Positions 1-8,688 of a DNA stretch of 64,000 bases are shown piece after piece. The stretch is from contig NZ_CP040297.1 of assembly GCF_013393945.1 (NCBI RefSeq), positions 958,001 to 1,022,000 of the forward strand. Direction: 5' to 3'. How positions within the stretch are numbered: the stretch's first letter is position 1; each line of letters opens with the position of its first letter. The translations under genes were made by a program, and so were the position numbers. Under the pieces are notes generated by a model. That model searched no databases. It saw only the letters and a program-made list of their open reading frames with translations, and had not been told where the DNA came from. The DNA is from Nostoc sp. TCL26-01 (GTDB lineage Bacteria; Cyanobacteriota; Cyanobacteriia; Cyanobacteriales; Nostocaceae).

Positions 1-2892
1 AATCACAGCTGCGCGGACTCCTGGGTGTTGTATTAACGCAGCTTCGATTTCTCCGGCTTCAATGCGATAGCCGCGAATTTTAATTTGAAAATCTGCTCGT
101 CCACAAAATTCAATATTCCCATCAGGTAAATAGCGTCCTAAATCGCCTGTACGGTAGATGCGATCGCCTGTGCAAGGATGAGTAATAAAATTATCGTGGG
201 TTTTTCCTGGATTGCGCCAATAGCCTAGTGCTAACTGTACCCCTGCACAGTACATTTCTCCAGTCACCCACACCGGACAATCTTCTAAAGCTGCATTCAA
301 AATATAGTATTGAGAATTAGCCATAGGTTTCCCATAGGGAATACTTTGCCAGTTGGGATTAACTTCTGTAATTAAATAACCAATATTCCAGATAGTTGTT
401 TCAGTAGGGCCGCCAATACTCAAGATTTGGATGTTTGCTAGCAAACTTTGTAGGCGATGAGGGAGGGAAATTGGTAGCCAATCTCCACCGAGAATTGCTA
501 AACGTAAGCTGGTAGGTAATACGATAGATTCACTCTCAACATAAGCTACTAACATCTCCATCATGGCAGGTACAGAATTCCACAATGTCACCTGTTTTTC
601 TATTAGCAAGTTAGCCCAATGTCCAGGGTCTTTTACCTTTGCAGCATCAGGGATAATAATTTTGCCACCAGCTGCTAATAAACCAAAGATGTCATATACA
701 GATAGGTCATGGTTAAGCGCACTCAGAGCTAAGATACTATCTTGAGAACCAATGTTAAAGCGTTGGTTGGTATGCACAACAACATTCACAACATTGCGAT
801 GAGTAATCATCACTCCTTTGGGTAAACCTGTAGAACCAGATGTGTAAATCACATAGGCTAAATCATCTGGTTTTTGTACTGGTTGTAGTGGCTGTTGACT
901 TGCATTGGTGATGTCATCTGTATCTATACATAAGCATTGGATTCCTAATGGTAACTCTAACTTTTCTTGCAACCAAGATTGTGTGAGAATAATTTGTACT
1001 TCACTGTTTTCTAAAACATAATTCTGTCGTTGCTGTGGCAATTGCGGATCAATGGGAACATACGCACCACCAGCAGCTAAAATACCTAAAACTGCGACTA
1101 TTTGCTCCCATCCCTTTTCCATCAAGACGGCGACTAATTGATTAGGCATTACCCCTAACTGTCGCAGTCGATGACCAAGTTGATTAGATAGTTGATATAA
1201 CTCTTGATAAGTGAGAGTGCGCTGGGGTGAAATAATCGCTGGTGCTGTTCCTTGTTGCTGTACTTGTTTGGCAAATAAACAGTGTAGAAGTTCTGCCGAA
1301 ATGGGTGCAGTGGTAGAGTTAATTACTGCTCGTTGTGCTAATTGAGCAGGTGGAATTAATTGTCGAGAAGTAACCAACCAAGCTGTATCAGAAGTAGCTA
1401 GCAGTTTGAGGAAATTTGCGTAAGCCTCAAACATATCGGGAATTAAACCTGCGGGAAAAAGTTCTTCCACCACATCCCAGTTAAATGTCAGTTCTTCCTT
1501 CTCTTCCCACACTTGCACATCCATCCAAGCTTGAGAGGCTTGACTAATGCCATAAACTAATTCCCCAAAATGGCTAAATGTCAAGGTGTTTTGTCCCAAA
1601 GAACTGAAACCCAATGTGCTAGTAAATACCACTGGCATGGCACTCGGCCCTGTGCCTTTTCTGCGTGCTAGTTCTCTAACTACACGCACGCCACTGATAT
1701 AGCGGTGTTCTAAATCTTGCCAGAGTTGTTGCTGGAGGCGACGAGAACGTGCCGTAAATGATTCAGGGATGGAATTATCCACGGCTAGGAGAATAACGGA
1801 GGTGAAATCTCCTAAGATATCGTTGACTTGGGGATGGAGGGGTAGACGGTTAAATTGGGCTAGATTGATGGTAAATTGCGGATTCTTGCTCCAAAGTGTC
1901 AAAATTTCGGCAAAAGCAGCCAATAGCAATCCAGAAGGCGTTAAACCCGCTTTTGCGGCTTGCTGTTTTAATTGTTGCCATTCAGACTGGGGGAGATGTG
2001 CTTGGTAGCGCTGACAGCGATGCTGTTTGAGTTCTTGGGGATTTTTGGCTAGAGGTAAGTCTGGCGCTGGGGGGAAATGATCAAGGCGACTAAACCAATA
2101 ATCTTGCGATCGCCTGTATAATTCTGTCTGTGGCAATGATTGCTCTGCCAAGACGTAATCCCGAAATGAAAGCTCTAAAGATGGCAAAATGACATCAGGA
2201 TTTTGGTAAAGTGCGAACCACTCATCAAATAAGCGAAACAAACTCCAAGCATCAAACACTTGCAAGTCATAGCTAATGTGCAAACGTACACGTCCTTGAG
2301 ACAATAGAGTCGCGCGAAAGTCAAATAACGGCCATTTGTCAGCTGGTAGGACTTGATGAGAAAGGCGATCGCGTATTTTTTCTAACTCTAATTTAACAGT
2401 TTGTGCATCTTTTTCTCTTAAATCTAAAATCTCCATTTGGTAAGGAGGTACTTGAGCAAGAATCTGCTGCTGACCATCTGCTAATACTATCGAGCGCAGC
2501 ATATCGTGACGGGCAATTAATTTTTGTAGTCCCCAGTTTAATCTTTCTATATTTAAATCATCACCCTCAATTTCATAATAACCATGATTAGAAACACTAC
2601 CTAAATCCAATACATTACTCCGCCCTACCCAGAAAGCGTGTTGCATATCTGTCAGGGGAAAAGGTTGATAGCGCTCCTCCGGTTTCGGCACAACAATTGG
2701 TAGAGATATATCATGAATATCTGTACTATTTTGTCGCAGCAACTGGAGTAAATCGGTTTTATACTCACTTAATAACTCTCGTAAATCGGGTGTAATTATC
2801 CCCTTCGGGGCATCAATTAAAAGTGCATCTTCCTGAGCAGATAGTTTGACACCTTGATCAGCTAGGTTATTTAAAAGTAAATGTAAGTTCAT
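1..2892 (-). CDS. NRPS, partial: TubC docking - heterocyclisation - Cys-type adenylation
   Basis: This is the 5' part of a nonribosomal peptide synthetase that runs off the left edge. I translated it by hand from the ATG at 2892 and met no stop to base 1. Residues 1-55 look like a TubC N-terminal docking domain. Residues about 75-500 are a heterocyclisation (Cy) domain: FPLTDMQHAFWVGR at 78-91, a D-x4-D-x2-S motif in YDLQVFDAWS near 205, GDFTS near 361 and PVVFTS near 420. The A domain follows, with YTSGSTGLPKG near 685 and FDLSVYD-like DLSVYDIFG. The specificity residues read by eye are D-L-Y-N-L-G-I-I-W, close to the known Cys code DLYNLSLIW. A Cy domain with a Cys A domain makes a thiazoline ring. 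It lies just downstream, on the same strand, of the salicylate genes, so salicyl-thiazoline formation is the likely job. The carrier and any later domains are outside the window. Confidence 0.93.
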   Translation of the reverse strand, partial: MNLHLLLNNLADQGVKLSAQEDALLIDAPKGIITPDLRELLSEYKTDLLQLLRQNSTDIHDISLPIVVPKPEERYQPFPLTDMQHAFWVGRSNVLDLGSVSNHGYYEIEGDDLNIERLNWGLQKLIARHDMLRSIVLADGQQQILAQVPPYQMEILDLREKDAQTVKLELEKIRDRLSHQVLPADKWPLFDFRATLLSQGRVRLHISYDLQVFDAWSLFRLFDEWFALYQNPDVILPSLELSFRDYVLAEQSLPQTELYRRSQDYWFSRLDHFPPAPDLPLAKNPQELKQHRCQRYQAHLPQSEWQQLKQQAAKAGLTPSGLLLAAFAEILTLWSKNPQFTINLAQFNRLPLHPQVNDILGDFTSVILLAVDNSIPESFTARSRRLQQQLWQDLEHRYISGVRVVRELARRKGTGPSAMPVVFTSTLGFSSLGQNTLTFSHFGELVYGISQASQAWMDVQVWEEKEELTFNWDVVEELFPAGLIPDMFEAYANFLKLLATSDTAWLVTSRQLIPPAQLAQRAVINSTTAPISAELLHCLFAKQVQQQGTAPAIISPQRTLTYQELYQLSNQLGHRLRQLGVMPNQLVAVLMEKGWEQIVAVLGILAAGGAYVPIDPQLPQQRQNYVLENSEVQIILTQSWLQEKLELPLGIQCLCIDTDDITNASQQPLQPVQKPDDLAYVIYTSGSTGLPKGVMITHRNVVNVVVHTNQRFNIGSQDSILALSALNHDLSVYDIFGLLAAGGKIIIPDAAKVKDPGHWANLLIEKQVTLWNSVPAMMEMLVAYVESESIVLPTSLRLAILGGDWLPISLPHRLQSLLANIQILSIGGPTETTIWNIGYLITEVNPNWQSIPYGKPMANSQYYILNAALEDCPVWVTGEMYCAGVQLALGYWRNPGKTHDNFITHPCTGDRIYRTGDLGRYLPDGNIEFCGRADFQIKIRGYRIEAGEIEAALIQHPGVRAAVI

Positions 2893-2960
2893 CTTTTTTA
2901 CGAATACAGATTATATAGGACTCATATTTGATTTTTGTATGCGTAGCCTGTGCTTACACT

Positions 2961-3024
2961 AAAAAACTTAGTACACCTCTATTACTTCTTTTTCTGTTAC
3001 CTGTTACCTGTTACCTGTTACCTG
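2961..3024. repeat. Dispersed repeat with GTTACCT heptamer run
   Basis: About 64 bp, beginning AAAAAACTTAGTACACCTCT and ending in four GTTACCT heptamers. A close copy lies at about 39738-39808, where it has CTCAGT for CTTAGT and a slightly longer heptamer run. It fills the 167-bp gap between the partial NRPS and the ketoacyl synthase gene. This is the short tandem repeat style typical of Nostocales. Confidence 0.85.
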
Positions 3025-3059
3025 CCTAAGCAAGAAATTTCAATAATCAAGTCGGATTA

Positions 3060-4532
3060 CTATAGACTTAATATCTCTCTTTCTGCTGGGGCGATCGCTT
3101 CTGTAGAAATTAAGTTCACCAAAGCTAATTTATTGAGTAACAATTCGGCTAAACTAGCTATACTTTGCTCACCCAAAAATTGACTTAAGGTTACTTGTAT
3201 TTGTAAATCAGTAGCAAGTTGATTCTTCAACATAATTGCCGTCAAAGAGTCAAGTAATACAGCCAAATATTGCTCTCTATCTAACTTTTCTCTAGGCACT
3301 TGTAATAAACTACTTAAAGAGTCTAAAAGATAAATCTCTAGCATTTGCTGTTGGATTTTTGGGTTAGATGCCAAGAGTTTAGCTCTAGAAAAGTTGTTGG
3401 TAGTTGCTGATGAGTTACTGATGTTTGCTGGCTGAACTATTTCATCTTGAAAAGTGACGCTGATGGGGGGGGCTGGCATCTTTCCTAAAGCTACATCACC
3501 CCAACGCATCACTGTCGCCGCCGCCGTCGCTGCTGCACCTTTTGTATATACCAGAACTAAATCATTTTCTTGAATTTTCCCCGCCTGAACAGCGTGATAC
3601 AAATTAGCAACAGGAAGCACAGGGCCGATATTTGCATAACGGGGATAAAGATTAATTGTCCGTTCTGGAGCAATACCCAACGCTCTAGTACAAACACTGG
3701 CATACCAAGCAGTTGGAGTATTGAAAGCAAAAAAATCAATTTGCGCCAAACTGACACCAGCTTTAGCCACAGCAGCCTCACAACATTGACGGACAAAATC
3801 TACAGCCGTTTGGGCCAGCATACTAGCATTTTCCCCAGTCCGGGTGCGTATTTGCGGCTGTCCTTGAGCATCAGTTACCAGTTCATGTAAATATGCACCA
3901 CAAGTTTGAGCCGTATGCACAATCTTACTACCCAAAATTCCTTGATGCGGTTTCAGTAAACCCACCACAAAAGCGCCAGCACCATCACCCATAGACCAAG
4001 ATAGACTATCTTCTGCCTCTACAGTCCGAGAGCCAAAGTGAGACACAACCACAAGAATATTGCGGTAACCTCCCACTTGCACTAACGCCTGAGCGTTTTC
4101 TAAAGCCACTAACGCACTAGAACAAGTTGATTCTAAGTTCCACGCAGGACATTGTAATTCTAATTGGTGAGCCAGATAAGTCGCATGACCAGTACCGATA
4201 TGTTCACCAAACAGTGAAGCCACAATCAGCAAATCAATTTCATCATCAGACAGTTTAGCAGATGCGATCGCCTCTCTTGCTGCCGCACACTCCAACGTCA
4301 GTGATGACTCCCCCTCACCTAACACACGGCGTTCCACACTACCCCGAAATGAATCTGATAAATAAGGTGCTACTTCCTGTGACCAAATATCAACCCCATA
4401 ATTGTCCAACCGAGTATTTCGCCGCTTGCGCTCAAATAAATGGGGAAACCTATCTAACCAATAATCATTAGTCCGAATAATCTGAGGAAAACTCACCGCC
4501 AGTGAACAAACACCAACCGAACAATTAGTCAT
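3060..4532 (-). CDS. Ketoacyl synthase III-like protein fused to a carrier domain
   Basis: 490 residues. About 1-345 are a KAS III (FabH-type thiolase fold) domain. The nucleophile is Cys137 in STCSS, MGDGAGA (181-187) is the usual glycine-rich strand, and Asn301 (YANIGP) matches the FabH active-site Asn. The HQAN histidine is missing: the segment reads AFNTPTAW, with Asn271 at the His position. Residues about 390-475 form a carrier domain with LLDSLTA, Ser429 being the likely phosphopantetheine site. In assembly lines, KAS III homologues without the standard triad often act as acyltransferases rather than condensing enzymes. The attached carrier suggests the enzyme moves an acyl group, perhaps salicyl or a salicyl-thiazoline chain, to or from its own carrier. 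That role is inference. It is 61 bp from the salicylate synthase gene and in the same direction. Confidence 0.85.
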   Translation of the reverse strand: MTNCSVGVCSLAVSFPQIIRTNDYWLDRFPHLFERKRRNTRLDNYGVDIWSQEVAPYLSDSFRGSVERRVLGEGESSLTLECAAAREAIASAKLSDDEIDLLIVASLFGEHIGTGHATYLAHQLELQCPAWNLESTCSSALVALENAQALVQVGGYRNILVVVSHFGSRTVEAEDSLSWSMGDGAGAFVVGLLKPHQGILGSKIVHTAQTCGAYLHELVTDAQGQPQIRTRTGENASMLAQTAVDFVRQCCEAAVAKAGVSLAQIDFFAFNTPTAWYASVCTRALGIAPERTINLYPRYANIGPVLPVANLYHAVQAGKIQENDLVLVYTKGAAATAAATVMRWGDVALGKMPAPPISVTFQDEIVQPANISNSSATTNNFSRAKLLASNPKIQQQMLEIYLLDSLSSLLQVPREKLDREQYLAVLLDSLTAIMLKNQLATDLQIQVTLSQFLGEQSIASLAELLLNKLALVNLISTEAIAPAEREILSL

Positions 4533-4593
4533 AAACTAACCCTCTGCGCTCCTCCGCGTGAACCTCTGCGTCCCTCTGCGTTTATACCCTCTT

Positions 4594-5919
4594 CTACTCC
4601 TCCTCCAAAACCAAATTATTCAACATCGTATTCATCTTATTAACCGACTCAATATACTCCCTTTCCGGAACTGACTCAGCCACAATTCCTGCACCAGCAT
4701 TCAAATGAATTTTATTCCCATATTGGTAAACAGAACGAATAGCGATCGCAATATCTGCTGCTCCCTTACTATCTACCCAACCAATCCCACCGGCATAAAT
4801 TCCCCTTGGTTCATCTTCCAAATGATCAATCCATTTTAAAGCACATCCCTTATCAATTCCCGACACAGTAATCCCAGGAAATAAAACCTTGAGAGCATCC
4901 CACAATGTATTACCCGGAAGGAGTTTACCGCCTACTCGTGATGACAAATGCTGTACACAACGATATTTTTTCACCTCCATAAAATCAAAAACTCGTACAG
5001 TTTCCGGTATACAAAGTGAAGCAATTTCATTTTGTGCTAACCAAGCAGAAAGTGAATGTTCTTTCACCTCTTTCGCATCTGTGAATAGTTCATCACTTAA
5101 TTTTGCATCTTCTGCCGAATCTGCACCACGAGGTCTAGTTGCTGCTAGGGGATTTGTGACAACCAAACCATCTTCATTCACTTGCATGAGGATTTCGGGA
5201 CTAAAACCAACAGCACGGATATCCTCTAAATTTAAACAATAAGAACGAGCAGAATTGTTAGCTTGAGAACCAACTACATAGGTTCCTAATATATTCAAAT
5301 TACCCGTTACTTTTACCGAACGAGAAATAATTGCTTTCTGCAAATCTCCCTGTTTAATAGCAGTAATCAGAGTATCAACTCGGTGTTGATAATTTTGGCG
5401 ATCGCTAAAATCAACTACCAAGGAAGACAACTCATAATCTGGTAATACACTATCAACAAATATCTGTTCTTTTACCTGTTCTAATGGTTTAATCGTCTTA
5501 ATATAAACTCCGGCTTCTGTAAAACGCAGTTCAGTTTCCGGAATCAAAAAATAGAGAATTTCTTGAGTAATGGCTTTAGAATATGCCGAATAAAAACGAG
5601 CAATATCAAATGCCACATAACCATAAGCTGTCCAATCAGCAATATTTAAAGACTTTAGCAAAGTCTCCACTTGTTTCAAAGGATCACTTACTGGTTCAGA
5701 GTAAGACTTACCTAAACCATTGATTGATACATAATTTTTGTTTACCGACACCTTAGCCAGTTCATTACCCGCAATCCGAACTTCATTATTACCCTCATAC
5801 ATCACATAACGAGAAAAAATCCCGGCTTTAAGCAAGTTATGTAAAACCAGAATCGGCTCTCGTTCTCCTGGTACAAATACTTCGTGATACTTAATTTCTG
5901 TCTTGAGTTCCGCTACCAT
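4594..5919 (-). CDS. Salicylate synthase (MbtI/Irp9-type chorismate-utilising enzyme)
   Basis: 441 residues from the ATG at 5919, chosen over a GTG three codons upstream because AGGTGA sits just 5' of the ATG. It belongs to the chorismate-binding family. Visible motifs are the Lys in LQKAIISRS (the general base in MbtI-type enzymes), GFSPEILM, PLAATRPRG (the usual GTR motif with Ala for Gly), AKEVKEHS, GITVSGIDKG, GIYAGGIGW and the C-terminal AGAGIVAESVPEREY. Length and start fit the one-enzyme salicylate synthases (Irp9, YbtS, MbtI), which turn chorismate into salicylate via isochorismate. The neighbouring aryl ligase, ACP and Cy domain make salicylate more likely than isochorismate or anthranilate. 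No glutamine amidotransferase partner is present, which argues against anthranilate or ADC synthase. Confidence 0.9.
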   Translation of the reverse strand: MVAELKTEIKYHEVFVPGEREPILVLHNLLKAGIFSRYVMYEGNNEVRIAGNELAKVSVNKNYVSINGLGKSYSEPVSDPLKQVETLLKSLNIADWTAYGYVAFDIARFYSAYSKAITQEILYFLIPETELRFTEAGVYIKTIKPLEQVKEQIFVDSVLPDYELSSLVVDFSDRQNYQHRVDTLITAIKQGDLQKAIISRSVKVTGNLNILGTYVVGSQANNSARSYCLNLEDIRAVGFSPEILMQVNEDGLVVTNPLAATRPRGADSAEDAKLSDELFTDAKEVKEHSLSAWLAQNEIASLCIPETVRVFDFMEVKKYRCVQHLSSRVGGKLLPGNTLWDALKVLFPGITVSGIDKGCALKWIDHLEDEPRGIYAGGIGWVDSKGAADIAIAIRSVYQYGNKIHLNAGAGIVAESVPEREYIESVNKMNTMLNNLVLEEE

Positions 5920-5992
5920 TAATTTCACCTTTTTTGATAATTTGTTAATACTGCTAATTCCCTAAAATCATTATTAGGTCTTAAGTTAAAGC

Positions 5993-7546
5993 TTATTCCT
6001 TAACAACATTTTGTTGTTTAACTAGTAAATGCCTGTGGATTTTTCCTGTTGCCGTTCGGGGTAAACTTTCGACAAACCGAACTATTTTTGGGGCTTTGAA
6101 ATGAGGTAATTGCTGTTTAGCAAATCGCCTAATACTATTTTCTAATTCTGGCGATGCTGTCTGCCCTAATTGGAGACTGACATAAGCCACAATTTGAGTT
6201 AGGTGTTCTCCAGTTGCTGATTCTGGTACAATTGCCACTTCTAAAATCTGTGGATGTTGGTGTAAAACATCTTCAATTTCTGTAGGTGATATCCATTGAC
6301 CATTAACTTTAAATAAGTCATCAGCTCGCCCAACAAATCGGAAATAATTATCAGCATCACGCACATATTTATCCCCAGTCCGCATCGTATTGCCATAAAT
6401 AGCCTTGCGTGTTTGTGATAACCGGTTCCAGTAACCTAACATCAGGCTTTCGCCACTCACTTGTAAATTACCAACAGTATCAGGAGGACAAGGTACACCA
6501 TCATCATCAACAATCTGCACATCGTAACCCGGTACAGGACAACCGGAAGTCCCTGGTTTACACTCCCCTATACGGTTGGCTAGAAATATGTGTAAAAACT
6601 CTGTTGTACCAATACCTTCACAAATTTCGTGGTGGTAAATTTTTAGCCATGCTTGCCAAATACTTTTGGGTAGTTGTTCCGCCGCAGATACACATAAGCG
6701 TAAAGAAGTCACATCTAACAGTGAGATTTCCTGAACAGCGAGAATAGCTGCATAAACACTGGGTATACCAAAAAAAACTGTCGGTCGATAGCGCTGGATG
6801 TCAGCAATTATCTCAAAAGCATTGTTGCCATTGGATAATACTGCGGCTGCACCAACTGCCATTGGCATATACAAGGTGTTACCCAAGCCATAGGCAAAAG
6901 ACATATTTGCCACTGAATAGGTGATGTCATCTGGCTGCAAACCTAGCGTACTTTTAGCGTACTGTTCTGCACAAACCACCATACTCTGATGGAGATGAAT
7001 CACACCTTTAGGTTGTCCGGTACTACCAGAAGTGTAAAGCCAGAAAGCTGGTTCATCCCGATTTGTTTCTGCCCAAGCTAGAGATTTATCTTGTTCGGTT
7101 AGTTGAGATACAAATGAATCTTCCCCATCTATCAGCAAAACATGGCGCAAGAACTTTGACTGGATAGGAGTTAATTTTTCTTGCCACTCTTGGGTTGTCA
7201 GCAAAACTTTAGCACGGCAGTCTTGCAAAATGTACTGGATATCATCGGCATTGTAACCAGTGTTAATAGGGATAGGTATAGCACCTAACCAAATAGCACC
7301 CCAAAAAGCAAAGACAAACTCTGGAGTATCCGGTACAAGAATCGCTACACGATTTTCTAACTCTAGACCAAGATGAGACAACAATCTAGCACTACGTCGG
7401 ACAAAGCTATTGACTTGAGCGTAGGTATAAGTCTCATCTTGATAGTAAAATGCTATTTTATCCTTCTGTCCTTGAGCTAAATTGCCTTCTATAAAGTAGG
7501 CTGCAACGTTAAAAACTGGAGGCAATTGTGCAGAAATATTGTCCAT
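5993..7546 (-). CDS. Aryl acid:CoA/AMP ligase (benzoate-CoA ligase-like), probable salicylate activation
   Basis: 517 residues of the ANL adenylating superfamily. It has the P-loop-like YTSGSTGQPKG, the A5-type EGIGTTEFLH, the A7-type TGDKY, the hinge-region GRADDLFKVNGQWISPTEIE and the C-terminal Lys in PRTATGKIHR. The overall order and the N-terminus resemble the benzoate-CoA ligase family more than classic DHB/salicyl-AMP ligases. A start at 7546 has AAAGGA seven bases upstream. It sits between the salicylate synthase and a free ACP, all in one direction, so it most likely activates salicylate and loads the ACP or makes salicyl-CoA. The exact aryl substrate cannot be read from sequence alone. 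Confidence 0.88.
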   Translation of the reverse strand: MDNISAQLPPVFNVAAYFIEGNLAQGQKDKIAFYYQDETYTYAQVNSFVRRSARLLSHLGLELENRVAILVPDTPEFVFAFWGAIWLGAIPIPINTGYNADDIQYILQDCRAKVLLTTQEWQEKLTPIQSKFLRHVLLIDGEDSFVSQLTEQDKSLAWAETNRDEPAFWLYTSGSTGQPKGVIHLHQSMVVCAEQYAKSTLGLQPDDITYSVANMSFAYGLGNTLYMPMAVGAAAVLSNGNNAFEIIADIQRYRPTVFFGIPSVYAAILAVQEISLLDVTSLRLCVSAAEQLPKSIWQAWLKIYHHEICEGIGTTEFLHIFLANRIGECKPGTSGCPVPGYDVQIVDDDGVPCPPDTVGNLQVSGESLMLGYWNRLSQTRKAIYGNTMRTGDKYVRDADNYFRFVGRADDLFKVNGQWISPTEIEDVLHQHPQILEVAIVPESATGEHLTQIVAYVSLQLGQTASPELENSIRRFAKQQLPHFKAPKIVRFVESLPRTATGKIHRHLLVKQQNVVKE

Positions 7547-7570
7547 CCAACTTTCCTTTGAGGTTGAATC

Positions 7571-7846
7571 TTATTTTGTGTTGCTACTATTAGCGTGTAG
7601 CGATTGGTTGTGAGAAATTGTGGCCTCAACCATATTGCAGACTTGAGCTAATGTCATAGTTTGCCAAGCCTCTAGCTTAATATTGACTCCCAGCTTGCGT
7701 TTGAGTCCCAAGGCAATTTCTATCGTCTCGACGGAATCAATGTGTAAATCTTTGCTTAATAAGGTATCTTCAGACAACGATTCTTCGGGAATACCTAAGT
7801 CAGTCAATATTGTTTTGAGGGTATTCATCACATTTAAGTTATCCAT
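7571..7846 (-). CDS. Free acyl/aryl carrier protein
   Basis: 91 residues from the ATG at 7846, with a single carrier domain. The phosphopantetheine Ser38 lies in DLHIDSVETIEIA, and the LGIPEESLSEDTLLSKDL lead-in is typical of stand-alone ACPs. The frame stays open for 38 more codons upstream to 7960, but that extension is translated from dispersed intergenic repeats (GGGATTGGG tandem and a TTGGGTTTCCCAA-type palindrome), so I set the start at 7846. It ends 24 bp before the ligase gene and heads the minus-strand operon, so it is the likely acceptor for activated salicylate. A PKS starter ACP is also possible. Confidence 0.9.
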   Translation of the reverse strand: MDNLNVMNTLKTILTDLGIPEESLSEDTLLSKDLHIDSVETIEIALGLKRKLGVNIKLEAWQTMTLAQVCNMVEATISHNQSLHANSSNTK

Positions 7847-8688
7847 GAAGTCAAGCGCAGATGAATGGGGAATGGGGATTGGGGATTGGGGATTGGTAGG
7901 TTGGGTTGAGGCTTTGGGAAACCCAACACCAATATCTATAAATGGGTTTTTAAGATCCATGTTGGGTTGCGTTGCACTTAACCCAACCTACATCTACATC
8001 TCGTCTTATGGCTACTAGCTAACACACTCTACTAATAGGTAAGTAGTGAAGTTTTGAATTGCCAAGCAATTACTAGACCAGGAGTAAAACTTGAGGCATG
8101 GAGTTAATGCAATTTATTTGCAATTATCTATCCACATAAATTTAATAATAATTAATTGCATTTGGCAATCAGTATTACATATAAAAAAGTTATCAGTAGA
8201 CTCAATAAGGATTAACTTTTAATATTTAATAATTATATATCTTCAGATAGATGCGTAATTTATAAAAATAAAAACTCATGTTTTTTGGGCGATCGCTATA
8301 ATTTGCACACGCCAATCAGATCAACATGAACAAGCGCAAAGAACGGTGTAAACAGCACTTTGCATGATATTAAGCTGAATCACCCATTGGCTTTTTCCCT
8401 GATTTTGAAAATAGGGGCTTGTCAAAATTGCTAAATCATATTAATTTAATGAAAATTACTTTCAATAAAGTGACTTTTTTATGCAAATCTAAGTTGCAGT
8501 AAGCACCTAGCCCTAGCGATTAGAAATCGCAGCGATACAAAGTCTGCCTACGCCGACTAACCTAAAATCAAATTCTTAACCCGCGTAGGCGGGTTTTGCC
8601 TGTGTAGCCGCGACTTCCAGTCGCCTAGTGCAACCTGTCAACTACTACATCTAAACTCACACCTTATTTCCCTGTTCCCTATCCCCTA
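7847..8688. promoter_or_regulatory. Divergent control region of the biosynthetic cluster
   Basis: 842 bp between the minus-strand salicylate operon and the plus-strand PKS/NRPS operon, so it must carry promoters for both. It holds GGGATTGGG tandem repeats (7868-7897), a dispersed TTGGGTTTCCCAA palindromic repeat (about 7896-7995), a very AT-rich stretch (about 8105-8280), and a hairpin AACCCGC/GCGGGTT at 8578-8595 within a dispersed repeat. I could not find a convincing Fur box or -10/-35 pair by eye. Confidence 0.5.

Noticed and set aside
2950..3183. Plus-strand 77-residue frame
   Set aside because: It is formed by GTTACCT heptamers and the antisense of the ketoacyl synthase-carrier gene.
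7961..8688. Search for a Fur box expected for a siderophore-type cluster
   Set aside because: The AT-rich stretch near 8140-8170 (TTTAATAATAATTAATTGCA) is only loosely similar to a Fur operator; no clear inverted repeat supports a call.
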